Positions 35,113-44,573 of a stretch of 64,000 bases of DNA are shown here, piece by piece. Origin of the DNA: Andalucia godoyi. Its lineage: Eukaryota; Discoba; Jakobea; Jakobida; Andaluciidae. Location of the stretch: the NCBI GenBank assembly GCA_009859145.1, contig VRVR01000002.1, positions 310,001 to 374,000 on the forward strand, given 5' to 3'. A program made the position numbers and the translations under genes. How positions within the stretch are numbered: the first letter of the stretch is position 1; the number at the start of each line of letters is the position of its first letter. The notes under the pieces were generated by a model that made no database searches, was not told the DNA's origin, and saw only the letters and a list, made by a program, of their open reading frames with translations.

Positions 35113-36906
35113 TCAAAGAATTCGTCGGCGCTTTCCTTGTCCACCCGTGGACATGCACGCGTCTCCGTCTTCATCCCTTTCGTCCGCACTCGATTCTTCT
35201 GTATCGTTTCCATGCAGAACAGACATTTCAACGCGCTTGCGTCCGGAGCCTGGGGCTGTAGAAAGCAAGAACACAAGGTTGAGCAGCCGACGCCACATTG
35301 GACCTTCCACGGACTCAAGGCGAATCCAAGGGCAAAACGCACGGTGGTCTCGAACACCGATGGACCCGAATGCTCCAGCGTACTTGCGGCAGCCACAGAC
35401 AGAACAAAAGACACAACGGTGGTCATCATCCTGACAAGAAGAAGAAGCAGGTGTACGAGCAAGGGATGAAAAAGGATTTTGCGTTTGCACAGAATTGGGA
35501 GGAGAATTGAATGGCGCAGCGTCCACCATATCATGATCATCTTCCGTTGTATCGGTCATTTCTAGTGCTCGTTTGCGACTGCTAGATGGGTTCAGCGATA
35601 TATTATTGTTCGATGAAGACACCTGGAATGGTGATGCCACCATAGCTGATGGGCGTTTTAGCGCACCTTTGTGAGTTGAGCGGACGGATTGCCTGGAGAC
35701 GGAAGAAGACATGTCGGGATTTCCGTACGCCCATCCAAACAAGGACAACAAACACACAGAAGCAAAGTCCGTAGTTCGGTTGACGTTGGAGGCAGACAAT
35801 TCGTTTCCAGACAGGTACTGGAGGGATTTTAGCGTGGAAGAAAAAAACCCAAATGCACTATTGGAAGTAGCAGAAGGGCCAAATGCGCCGACAGTACCGA
35901 AACCACTTACTCGAGTTGACGGCTGCGCTGCAGTCAAAGAAGAGAATTGCAAGCCAAGACCGGAATTCGGCATGGTTGATGAAATCGAAAACGGAGACGA
36001 TGACGAAGCAGGCGATGGAGGAACAATAGAAAGCAAGTTGCGAGTGGAACTGACGAGCTTTGATAGTTCGTCGCCGGCGAGAATAGACTTTTCTGCCTCG
36101 TCCACCTGGAGCAACAGCAGCAAAGGAAATGACTGGACACGAGATAAATACGCCTCGAGCATACCTTCTCTCAATAGACCGAGACCTGCATGATGGACGG
36201 GTCCATTCGACGCTGCCATTGCCGTGGATGTAAAAGGCGAAGAAGAAGAAGAAGAAGAGGCAGACGATGAAGACGGAGGAACTGCGCATGCAGCCTGCAA
36301 CGCAACATCGACAGGAACGGACCATTCACGAAATACACAAGAGGCTTGATGTCCAGGACCCTTCATTCTCTCGATTGCATTCTGGATCATCACTTTCTGA
36401 GAAAATGAGAGCGGCACATCCGCGCATCCGGATCGCACAAGATGACAGACTTCCGCGAGGGGAGCCATTGGAATGCAAGAATGACACTGAGAACAAATCA
36501 AGCACGAATCATCGTCTGTAGATAGGTCCCCCTGACCAACTGCGTCCTTTCCAGAATGAATCTCTGCATCAGGAGCCGAAAAAATGGACGACGAGGATGA
36601 GGACGAGGATGGTCGATAGCTCCATCCGTGACGAGCCAGATGCACCGGAGAAATTGACCGCAGCAGAAACAAAACAAGCAGCGGATCCACAATCGCTTTA
36701 TTCTGATCCACTGTGTAGTGAAATGTGTTCAGGCGGCTGAGAAAAGACGGAATGAGAGACGGAAGACTGACACTCGAATGAGGAAGCTGGCTGTTTGTCG
36801 AATTAGGAGACAACGACTGCGAGGATGACAGCATCCGTGGAATTGGCCCCCCACGGCCATGAACAGAGGTAGGATTCGGAGAATGAAGAATCGCCGGTCC
36901 GCTCAT
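35113..36906 (-). CDS. NIPA/ZC3HC1-type C3HC zinc-finger protein
   Basis: Starting at the ATG at 36906 gives 597 aa. Residues 50-190 carry the C3HC zinc-finger layout of ZC3HC1/NIPA and Rsm1: FLSRLNTFHY, HLARHGWSY, CSQCHSC, and a closing GPGHQASCVFR that supplies the His and last Cys. Near the C-terminus a second Rsm1-like unit has CSVCGCRKY and DHRAFCPW. ZC3HC1 and its yeast relative Pml39 associate with the nuclear basket of the pore. Serine runs and a basic terminal GKRRRIL (possible NLS) surround the fingers. The upstream hydrophobic part of the frame is leader sequence. Confidence 0.85.
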   Translation of the reverse strand: MSGPAILHSPNPTSVHGRGGPIPRMLSSSQSLSPNSTNSQLPHSSVSLPSLIPSFLSRLNTFHYTVDQNKAIVDPLLVLFLLRSISPVHLARHGWSYRPSSSSSSSSIFSAPDAEIHSGKDAVGQGDLSTDDDSCLICSQCHSCIPMAPLAEVCHLVRSGCADVPLSFSQKVMIQNAIERMKGPGHQASCVFREWSVPVDVALQAACAVPPSSSSASSSSSSSPFTSTAMAASNGPVHHAGLGLLREGMLEAYLSRVQSFPLLLLLQVDEAEKSILAGDELSKLVSSTRNLLSIVPPSPASSSSPFSISSTMPNSGLGLQFSSLTAAQPSTRVSGFGTVGAFGPSATSNSAFGFFSSTLKSLQYLSGNELSASNVNRTTDFASVCLLSLFGWAYGNPDMSSSVSRQSVRSTHKGALKRPSAMVASPFQVSSSNNNISLNPSSSRKRALEMTDTTEDDHDMVDAAPFNSPPNSVQTQNPFSSLARTPASSSCQDDDHRCVFCSVCGCRKYAGAFGSIGVRDHRAFCPWIRLESVEGPMWRRLLNLVFLLSTAPGSGRKRVEMSVLHGNDTEESSADERDEDGDACMSTGGQGKRRRIL

Positions 36907-37355
36907 CGCTATCGTTATCGCGGGAAAAATATTGCGGTGAGATAATGGAGAAAACAAACAAAATAGTAATAAAAATAATAAAATTCCGTAGGCAAGCCCA
37001 AGACGAAAAACGAAACAGAAGAAACACATTCGTTGTCGCCCCAGACACATTCGAAAAAATACCCCCCCATTCATGTGAAAGATGGTGGCAGTAGGACAGT
37101 AGCCTCGCAGCTTAAGCTAAACAGTCAACACAACTCGAATTCCGACTCTGTTGAGGAGATGCCTATTCCGACGTTTTCTCTTTTGTCTCTCTCTTTCTCT
37201 CTCTTTCCTTTGCAATACCGACTGTTGTGAATCACTGATATCGAAAAAAAAGGAGAAAAAAGAAAAAAGAAGAAAAAAGAAAAGATAAGCACGAAATGGC
37301 CTGATTATCGTGCTACATCCCACTCGTGTTTCTGCTTGTACAGTTTCTCGTTGAG
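36907..37355. other. Gene-free interval upstream of the ZC3HC1-type gene
   Basis: This 449-bp stretch contains a pyrimidine-rich (TCTCTCTTTC) tract near 37180-37210 and A-rich tracts near 37225-37285. No gene is supported. Confidence 0.4.
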
Positions 37356-37532
37356 ATGTTCTTTCCCTCTGAAAAGAAGAGCGAAGAAGGTGTTCTTCCG
37401 CAGCAGCAGCAGCAGCAACAACAACAACAGCAACGACAGTCGTCGTCTGGTCAGAATGTGGCATCGCAGCCGCTTCTTGTCGGAAAGGCCAACGTTGCTG
37501 CTGCTGGGGACCATGCAAGAAAGAACGAGTAA
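37356..37532 (+). CDS. Possible small polyglutamine ORF or first exon
   Basis: An ATG frame of 58 codons contains an 11-residue glutamine run from CAG/CAA triplets at about 37401-37433. The charged start (MFFPSEKKSEEGVLP) and mixed composition look more protein-like than the neighbouring sequence. It may be a complete micro-ORF or the first exon of the spliced locus that follows. No family is recognised. Confidence 0.25.
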   Translation: MFFPSEKKSEEGVLPQQQQQQQQQQQRQSSSGQNVASQPLLVGKANVAAAGDHARKNE

Positions 37533-37717
37533 CATCGTTTTTTAACAAAGGGACTTGCACCCATCTTTATGGCGTATAATCATGCATCCGAGGTAGTAGT
37601 TTGTTCTCATTGGACTCTTTTTGTCTTTTACTACTCATGAAGAAACTGGCGCAAAGGAGAGCTCCATGCTCGTTTCCGAATTTCAATCGTTACGGCGCTT
37701 TACCGTGACAAGAGACA

Positions 37718-38135
37718 ATGAACCTTCTCCTCTTTGGTGTTTCCATTCCTCCCTTTTTTTCTTCTTCTGCTTTAAAAAAAAAAATTGCTTTGTATTGCGA
37801 TGAAATATTATCCATAGTGAAAGCCGCAGAGTCGCAGACAGCAGGCCACACAAGTGACGACTCACGTCACACGACACGTGCTGATACACAAATCCGGACA
37901 GTAGGGGCGCTTCCATAAATTTAAAATCAGAGAGCCCGAGCTTTCTTTCCGTTTCCGTTGTCTTTTCCTTCCGCCAATCCGTTTTCTATTTTTCTTTTAG
38001 ATTTCCTTTTCTCAATCCCATTGCTTGCACTCGTTTCCTACTTCTGCTTCTGGTCCCTCTGCAGTTGCTTCTTCCGACGATGCAGTCTTTGAGCCTGCCA
38101 AAAAAAAAAAAAAGGAAGCCACGCCCCACAGATGA
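37718..38135 (+). CDS. Candidate small spliced gene, structure unresolved
   Basis: A plausible two-exon reading is 37718-37900 joined to 38001-38135, giving about 105 aa. The 100-nt intron has a GTAGGG donor and a strong polypyrimidine acceptor (TATTTTTCTTTTAG), and the junction is phase 0. The second exon reads through Ser-rich sequence to FEPAKKKKKEATPHR and a TGA. The first exon includes EILSIVKAAESQTAG. Additional upstream exons are possible. No family is recognised, and chance frames cannot be excluded. Confidence 0.25.
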
Positions 38136-38601
38136 TTGAAACAACTGCAGATCACATGACGGTGGCTTCTGAAGATATCCCCTATGCAATGAACATCCGT
38201 CAGTGCTGGCTCAGCCGGCCGCAGTCCTTGTGTCGGAATCCATCGGGTATTCCTAGCGCAAGCGAGCTGGAATCTCGCGTCTGGCGCTCATGAAACTCAT
38301 TGTACGAAAATCTGTCTGTTTGCCGGATATTTCTTGAACGTTTTTCCCCCGGATTCATTTGCCATTGTTGAAATGGGTGCGCCTCAGCACAAGCCGCGAG
38401 TTGCGATTCTGCGACATCTTTTTATTAATTTAATAAAAAATAATCCGATTGTGCGTCAAAAACCAAAAAGCAAAAACAATCAAACAAAAAAGGCGACTAG
38501 AATCTCCCCCGCTCTTCTGTTTAGGATCTACACACGCATACTCGCATACCGATACGTCTTGCTGCACGGTTCTGGTACATTGTTATCGACGGCAGCTGTT
38601 T
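38136..38601. other. Upstream region of GDAP2
   Basis: This 466-bp stretch holds an A/T-rich segment near 38420-38490. A 53-codon ATG frame at 38132-38293 has no recognisable features. It probably includes the GDAP2 promoter and leader. Confidence 0.35.
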
Positions 38602-40158
38602 ATGGCGGCATCTCACCAGTCGTTTGCACAAGTGACTGTTGCAGAGCTCGAGCCTTTTGCCAACGCAGTGACATATTCTGCGACAGACATCGATGACGCT
38701 GTTTCGGTACCCATCGGAGATGAACAGCACACGCCATCACGAGCGGATTCTCCGTTTCCCTGCCACAGTTCTCTGAATTGCAAAATTTACTTGTCTGTGC
38801 GGCCCATCTGGCAGCTGGCCACAGACTGCATTGTGAATCCAACGAACGAAACGCTAAGTGATCAAACACCACCGGCAAACAGCATTATCGAGAATGCTGG
38901 GGAAAACTTGAAAAAACAAATATTGAATCTCCAACTTGCCAATGCGGTATCTACGGATGCGAACGGCGAATCGGAAAACTGGATTATTCGGACTGGCGAT
39001 TGTTTCTGCACGGATGCGTACAATCTCTGCTGCAAGAAGATCATTCATACGGTTGGCCCGCGCTATTCTGTTCGGTACAAGACAGCAGCGGAGAATGCAC
39101 TCCATTCATGCGTCAGAGGAGCATTGCAGAACTGTGCAGAATGCAACTTTCGGTCAATTGCGATTCCTTCAATTTCTTCTCCTGCGCGCCGCAACTATCC
39201 CACACACGATAGTGCACATATTACAATACGAACAGTGCGACGATTTTTGGAGCATTTTCCGGACTTGATTGATGCTGTTGTCTTCGTTCTTGATGATGAG
39301 GCAGAATTGAAGATTTGGAGCAGCGTTTGCGCGCTGTATTTTCCGCGAAACAAGGATGAAGAATTGCGGTCCCGATCGATGCTTCCCGACGATGTAGGTA
39401 ATGAATGGGGGGAACCGATTCTCTTGGATCGAAAGATCCGCATCTCCAGTTCTGTCGGAGTCTCTCCTGGTGCTGCTGTCTCAGAATCCAGATTTCCCAT
39501 GCCGACACTGAGATCTCGACAGGTTGCTGGAGCCCCAGCAGCCCCAGTTGCACAGTTAGTGGACACAAAAGCACTTCGTGGGTTTTCTACTGTTCGAGGA
39601 GATGTGGACGTTCAGAAGCCAAGTGTTCCGACGGAGTCGTCGTTGTACTCGACCGTGTTGAATCGTTCGAGGAAACATGCTCCGTACAGAGATCTTGAGG
39701 ACATGAGGTTCTTGGTTCCTTCGGGTGTCGACAAGGAAGGGAGACCAGTTGTGGTGTTTACCGCTGCTTTGTTCCGACCAGAAGAAATTGATCTTGAACG
39801 AGTGCGATTATATTTTGTTCATACACTTGACTCTATTGTGGAAAAGGATTATGTCATGGTCGTCCTGCAAGCAGGGGTCACGGCAGCGAACAAAGTCCCC
39901 TTCTCGTTTTTGCGCAACACGTACAAGGTGCTTTCCAGGAAATACAAGAAGAATTTGAAAGCTTTGTACATTGTGCAGCCGACTGGATGGACAAGATTTG
40001 TGTTATCGTTCGCAAAGCCATTTGTTTCCTCGAAAGTCTGGAAGAAAGTTTTCAAATTGGCGGACGTTGAAGACCTTTGGAGATCGGGCTTCATGGAACG
40101 AGAGCAAGTCACAATTCCAAAATTTCTTATGGTTCAGAGTGATGTGTATCAACATTGA
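38602..40158 (+). CDS. GDAP2: GDAP2-like macro-domain plus CRAL-TRIO protein
   Basis: The ATG at 38602 gives 518 aa. Residues 45-220 are a macro domain (DCIVNPTNETLSD, IIENAGENL, KKIIHTVGPRYS, SIAIPSISS), the ADP-ribose-binding fold. Residues 340-510 are a CRAL-TRIO-like domain (GRPVVVFTAALFRPEEIDLERV, YKVLSRKYKKNLKALYIVQPTGW, KLADVEDLW). This fusion is the hallmark of ganglioside-induced differentiation-associated protein 2. The last codons (VYQH and TGA) overlap the left end of repeat R1 copy C. Confidence 0.92.
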   Translation: MAASHQSFAQVTVAELEPFANAVTYSATDIDDAVSVPIGDEQHTPSRADSPFPCHSSLNCKIYLSVRPIWQLATDCIVNPTNETLSDQTPPANSIIENAGENLKKQILNLQLANAVSTDANGESENWIIRTGDCFCTDAYNLCCKKIIHTVGPRYSVRYKTAAENALHSCVRGALQNCAECNFRSIAIPSISSPARRNYPTHDSAHITIRTVRRFLEHFPDLIDAVVFVLDDEAELKIWSSVCALYFPRNKDEELRSRSMLPDDVGNEWGEPILLDRKIRISSSVGVSPGAAVSESRFPMPTLRSRQVAGAPAAPVAQLVDTKALRGFSTVRGDVDVQKPSVPTESSLYSTVLNRSRKHAPYRDLEDMRFLVPSGVDKEGRPVVVFTAALFRPEEIDLERVRLYFVHTLDSIVEKDYVMVVLQAGVTAANKVPFSFLRNTYKVLSRKYKKNLKALYIVQPTGWTRFVLSFAKPFVSSKVWKKVFKLADVEDLWRSGFMEREQVTIPKFLMVQSDVYQH

Positions 40159-40540
40159 ACATCAAACAATATGATTTTCTTTCCGTGGTCAAGCCTAGAA
40201 TTTCTTCATTCTTCCCCCTTTCCCCTTTCTATTACCTGCTGTTTGCTTTTCTTCTATCGAACCCTCAAGCAGCACCTTTCATCAAAGACAAAACATCTCA
40301 TGGCTCCAGAGAGGGAGGGATCTTCCCGACAAACTCAACCCGAAGACACCGAGAACCAAGAAACCAGCTGATTCCCCTCTCGTCGGAGGTCGAGAGCAAG
40401 AAGAAGCGATGGTCCTTTGATGCAGAGCAGTCTGCATTGAAGAGTTGGTGCTCGCCCCAAATTTAAAAACAAAAAAAATATGTGGCTTGGATCTGTCTTC
40501 GGTGACAGCGTAGCCGATGATCTTCAATGATTCATGTTGT
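40143..40540 (+). repeat. Dispersed repeat R1, copy C (internally deleted)
   Basis: The left part (to about 40400) and the right part (from about 40405) match copies A and B, but roughly 250 bp of the centre, including the 60-codon ORF, is missing. The junction retains AGAAGAAGC and GCGATG microhomology to sequences inside copy B. Its two ends carry an imperfect inverted repeat, CAACAT..TGAACATCA at 40150-40164 and the complement of CAACAT..TGAAGATCA at 40518-40539. It starts at the very end of GDAP2 coding sequence. Confidence 0.85.
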
Positions 40541-40665
40541 GGTGAGCGGCTCAGAGTGAAAAGCAGTCAAAATCAATAAGTATTATTTTTAAATTATAAA
40601 TTTGCATTCGGAATGTAAGCCATGAAAAAAGCAACAACGTACTTCTGAACTTTGTCGCCTTTGAT

Positions 40666-41916
40666 TCACTCCTTTGTATCCGAGGCCATCGCGGACAGTT
40701 GCAGGGTATCCTGAAGTTGAGCGGTGAATGCTGCGATTTCCTCGATATCAATACCTTCCAAGGACATTCGCTCCTCTCGATTCCGGCTCTTCGCCGTTGG
40801 CGAAGGGTCCAATATAACCGACGAGGTCATGACGACACTCGGTCGATCCTTTCGCGGAGAAATTGAGAAATCTTCAAATCCCGCATGCTTTTGTTTCACG
40901 GCTCCATCCGCCTTCCGCGAGGTTGGCACGGATGCAATTCTTGCAGAACCATCGTCCCTGCTTCTACCGGGTGCATTGGAATACCCAAGAATGTCCAGCA
41001 GCCGTCGTTCAAGCTTGATGATATACGATTTCCGATCATCACACTTCTGCACGAGCTGCTTTCGTTCTTCCAACAGCCACTCAATTCGCCGCGACGCGCC
41101 GAATAGCTGTCTTTGCTGAATTTGAACAATCTTTTCTCGCTGACTATGCCTTTCAGCTTCGGTTTTTGCTCGCGATGCAGCCTCCGAGCGGAGCTTCACA
41201 ACTTCTTCGCGAAGCTGAGCGTTCTCATCTTCCAGACGTCCAACAGAATTTTGAAGGGCTTGATTGTCGGATGATACGAATTGTCGGGTCGGAGGAAGGT
41301 ATTCTGCGGGCGCCTCAGACGCATTCACGGTCTGAACATGGATCATCGAATTTAACCGATCTAGGCGATGCAAGTGGGATTCGATATCAGAAAACGGTCT
41401 CGACACTATGGCAAGCCGCCTGCTTAGATCTTCAAGATCCGATACATCAATGCGGGTTGATTGTTGGCTGTCATTCAGCAGTGACGTGTTGGGTGAGATT
41501 TGCGGACGAGTCGACATTTGCGGCGGATTCGTCTTGCCCAAGAGTGATTTTTCAACGGCGTTGCTTAGTTTGCTGTTGACAGGTGCTTGTGCAGATACAG
41601 GCTTAACAGATACTGAGCGACTTGCAGATGCAGACCTTTGCTTTGAAGGAAAAATGCTAGCAGTACCACCAGGAAGCTTCCTTGGCCCCGTCGACGGCTG
41701 CGGCTGCGCACCAGACGAGTTGTCGACAACCGCGGTGCTCTTCTTCTTGGAAGACTGCATTGTCCGCAGTTTTTGCAGTTGGATCTCTTTCTCTGCAATC
41801 TGGGCATCAATACACTCTTCTTGAACGAATATAGAGTTGTCTTTGCTTTTCGTAGGACTAAGCTCCAGCAAAAACAAACGCTCAGCCGGGGTCAGTTTGG
41901 TCAAGAACGACGACAT
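40666..41916 (-). CDS. Coiled-coil protein of unknown function
   Basis: I choose the ATG at 41916 (MSSFLTKLTPAERLFLLE), giving 416 aa; the frame upstream is hydrophobic leader or intron-like. A Ser/Pro-rich linker spans about residues 55-150. A long coiled coil follows (ALQNSVGRLEDENAQLREEV ... RRIEWLLEERKQLVQKCDDRK ... IIKLERRLLDIL), then a phosphorylatable tail and a short C-terminal helix. The arrangement is usual for centrosomal or ciliary scaffold proteins, but no family is recognised. Confidence 0.65.
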   Translation of the reverse strand: MSSFLTKLTPAERLFLLELSPTKSKDNSIFVQEECIDAQIAEKEIQLQKLRTMQSSKKKSTAVVDNSSGAQPQPSTGPRKLPGGTASIFPSKQRSASASRSVSVKPVSAQAPVNSKLSNAVEKSLLGKTNPPQMSTRPQISPNTSLLNDSQQSTRIDVSDLEDLSRRLAIVSRPFSDIESHLHRLDRLNSMIHVQTVNASEAPAEYLPPTRQFVSSDNQALQNSVGRLEDENAQLREEVVKLRSEAASRAKTEAERHSQREKIVQIQQRQLFGASRRIEWLLEERKQLVQKCDDRKSYIIKLERRLLDILGYSNAPGRSRDDGSARIASVPTSRKADGAVKQKHAGFEDFSISPRKDRPSVVMTSSVILDPSPTAKSRNREERMSLEGIDIEEIAAFTAQLQDTLQLSAMASDTKE

Positions 41917-42362
41917 CCCGGAAAAAGAAATCAAAACAAACACCACCACAACAACAAATAAAAACCAATGTTGCGAGTGAAGTTGCTGAAAGAGTATATT
42001 TTCTTGTGGAAAAGACCGCAGACCGCTAACCAGTAGGCAGACGGGAAAGTTCGATGGACAAGAAGAATCTGAAAAGATTTTTCCACGAAGCAAAAAGGCT
42101 GGAAAATAGAACACGAAAGACGAAACGCAACAGAAACGAACATGCCCCGAAAAATAGCCCGACTGTAAAAAAACATTTTCATCAGTGTGACCGTTAATCG
42201 TGCGTCGTCTCTTTGAGTTCACCGAAAACTCTCCGCTCCCAATTCTTTTCCGGGAAAAGAAAAGCTTCACATTTTGAATGGCTCTTCTCTCTTCTCTCTT
42301 CTTCTTCTTCTTCTTCTTCTTCTTGATTCAACTGTTTTTTGTGCAACCAGAAAGAGAAAGAA
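41917..42362. other. Divergent intergenic region between coiled-coil gene and NDC80
   Basis: This 446-bp region holds a (CTT)n run near 42297-42325 about 40 bp upstream of the NDC80 start. No other feature is supported. Confidence 0.45.
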
Positions 42363-44354
42363 ATGTCTACTATTCGTCGGACTACTCTCGGACCAATCTC
42401 TGGATCCCAAGCAAACATCCGTGCTTCCCTTGGTCCTGCTCGAGCAGCTGGGCCGAAGCCGTCTTTGGGACCGCGTCAGTCGATCCTTCCCTCTGCAGGC
42501 GGTCTTTCTGTGCCCCGCCGGTCTTCTGTTTTCGTTCAGGCAAATGGATCAACTAAAATCAAGGAGCCTCGTAACATTTCGGACAAGGGTTTCATGAACC
42601 AGAGCGTGAAGAACCTAGCGCAGTTTTTACTTGAACGCGGCTTTGATGCGACACTGACAGCGAAGCAGCTGCTCTCTCCGTCGACAAAGGACTTCTTGGC
42701 AGTTCTTACATTCATGACTCGTCAGATTGATCCGTCTTTTGCGTTTTCCGAGAACTGGGAAGACGAAATCATGTCCTTGTTCAAGCGGTTCCGATATCCC
42801 TTCACGTTTTCCAAGAGAAATCTCATGAGTGTCGGTTCTCCACACACCTGGCCGCACCTACTTGCCGGCCTTACCTGGATGATGGACTTGCTTTTGTCTC
42901 TAGAAGCACAGAATGCTGCGGAAAAACACAATGCACTGGAAAGTAACCAGAACTTGTTCGACAGCGAGGAAGACGGTGAGCGGATCTTCTTTGAATACCT
43001 TGCAAAATCGTATGCTGAGTTCTTATCTGGAGTGGGAGAAGTGGAAGTCCTTGAGCGAGATTTGGTCAGAATCTTTGATATTCGGAACAGCAGCATTGAG
43101 CACGAAGTTGCATCACTTACCCGTGAGAACGAGCAGCTGGACACTGCGCTGCACAAATTCAAAAACGAGGTGGCCCCAATCACAACTCTGGATGCTCGCA
43201 AGAAGGATCTCATTGCGGATCTTGCAAAGTTCACGGGACTAAACGACGGTCTCGTGCAGCACAAGAGCCAGTATGAACGGAAGGTCGCAGACCGTGAAGC
43301 GCAGTCCGCTGCACTTGATCGGGAACTTCAGCAGTTCACGCAGAAAAAGAAGGACATCCAAAGCCGGTTGGAGGAGCAAGATGCACAACAAATCGACGCT
43401 GCGCAAATAGGAAGAGAGAAGCGAACGGCTGTTGACCACCACCGTGCAGCAGTCTCGCAACGGGAAAACTTGCAGGGTGCTGTTTGGGAACGAGAGCAGA
43501 AGCTGCAGTCTTGCATTCAGTCTTTGGAAGGCAAGATTTCTTCTTACGACTCGATTAAGACTCGTTTGAGAAAATACTTCAATTCCACAAGTCGTGTTTC
43601 GCTGGGAGATGACCTCACCGGCAATTCTCTCACCATGGACCGCGATGATTCGCTGGAAGATGACGCAGATGAAGTGGGCAACCGATCGCTGTCCTCCTTT
43701 ATGGGTCTCGGCCTTCCGTCCCATTCAGATGTCACAATTGATGTTGGTCAACTGCACTCGTGGGTGCAGAAGGAGCGAGACCGCGAGTCTCTGGCTCCGC
43801 AACCTTTGGCATCGAATCGTCTATCAGAATTTGGAGTCTCTCGCGAAGAAGGCGTCCAGATGACGACCGCATCTCAAGTTTTGGGAATCGATTTTCGCAA
43901 TGTTGTGAAGCCTGCACTACGGAAACTGAGAGAGACGTTGCAGAACAAGGTGCGAGAAGCCCAGGCTGCCCTGCGAGAGGCAGAGGACGAATTGTCTCGA
44001 ATGTCCGAGAAGAAGACTGACAAGGCCGAGGACGTGGCTGCCCTCGAAGCGAAGATGGCGCGTCTGGAGTCTCAGTACAAGGTGGAGAAGGAAGTGCTCC
44101 AAAATAATCTGCGTTCGACAGAAGAAGAGCTCACGTCGTTGGAAGCCGAAATGCAAGCTCTACGCAGAGATACAATGGGCGGTCTTACTTCTTCAGAGAC
44201 AGCCCGAGGAGTGAAAGAAGAAGAGCTTAAACGAGTTCTTTCTCAGACCTCACAAGAAAAAGATGCTCTGAATCGATCTATTTTGGCTATTCTGGACGAC
44301 TTGACAACTCATAAGCAGTTTGTCCAGGAGAAACTGAGCGAATATCGACTTTAA
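42363..44354 (+). CDS. NDC80: Kinetochore protein NDC80/HEC1
   Basis: The 663-aa protein has a basic, Ser/Arg/Pro-rich tail (residues 1-65). The NDC80 calponin-homology domain follows, starting RNISDKGFMNQSVKNLAQFLLERGFD and continuing FKRFRYPFTFSKRNLMSVGSPHTWPHLLAGLTWMMDLL. Long coiled coils make up the remainder, broken by an acidic/Ser loop near residues 420-470. The CH domain and tail bind microtubules, and the coiled coil pairs with NUF2. I start at the second ATG of the frame (42363), which gives the compact MSTIRRTTLGP tail. Confidence 0.93.
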   Translation: MSTIRRTTLGPISGSQANIRASLGPARAAGPKPSLGPRQSILPSAGGLSVPRRSSVFVQANGSTKIKEPRNISDKGFMNQSVKNLAQFLLERGFDATLTAKQLLSPSTKDFLAVLTFMTRQIDPSFAFSENWEDEIMSLFKRFRYPFTFSKRNLMSVGSPHTWPHLLAGLTWMMDLLLSLEAQNAAEKHNALESNQNLFDSEEDGERIFFEYLAKSYAEFLSGVGEVEVLERDLVRIFDIRNSSIEHEVASLTRENEQLDTALHKFKNEVAPITTLDARKKDLIADLAKFTGLNDGLVQHKSQYERKVADREAQSAALDRELQQFTQKKKDIQSRLEEQDAQQIDAAQIGREKRTAVDHHRAAVSQRENLQGAVWEREQKLQSCIQSLEGKISSYDSIKTRLRKYFNSTSRVSLGDDLTGNSLTMDRDDSLEDDADEVGNRSLSSFMGLGLPSHSDVTIDVGQLHSWVQKERDRESLAPQPLASNRLSEFGVSREEGVQMTTASQVLGIDFRNVVKPALRKLRETLQNKVREAQAALREAEDELSRMSEKKTDKAEDVAALEAKMARLESQYKVEKEVLQNNLRSTEEELTSLEAEMQALRRDTMGGLTSSETARGVKEEELKRVLSQTSQEKDALNRSILAILDDLTTHKQFVQEKLSEYRL

Positions 44355-44384
44355 CTATGTACGATGTAACATTTCATTTTTATG

Positions 44385-44385
44385 T

Positions 44386-44418
<33 letters not shown>
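44385..44418. repeat. (CT)n microsatellite downstream of NDC80
   Basis: An uninterrupted CT dinucleotide run lies about 30 bp after the NDC80 stop codon, within its likely 3' UTR. Confidence 0.95.
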
Positions 44419-44421
<3 letters not shown>

Positions 44422-44573
44422 CTTTTTTTTTGTATTAAAATATTGAATAACCTAGACGTCCAGAATCGCATGAAACTGCTTGCCAGAACCTGCATGCATG
44501 CTTTCGATGCCCTTCTTTGACAATCGAGAAGATATCTGCGATGGATGAAGAAAGTAAGAACCGCATGACAAAT

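Noticed and set aside
41917-42270. 118-residue hydrophobic N-terminal extension of the 416-aa coiled-coil protein
   Set aside because: Its composition is unlike the rest of the protein and it overlaps the NDC80 promoter; the ATG at 41916 gives a compact natural start.
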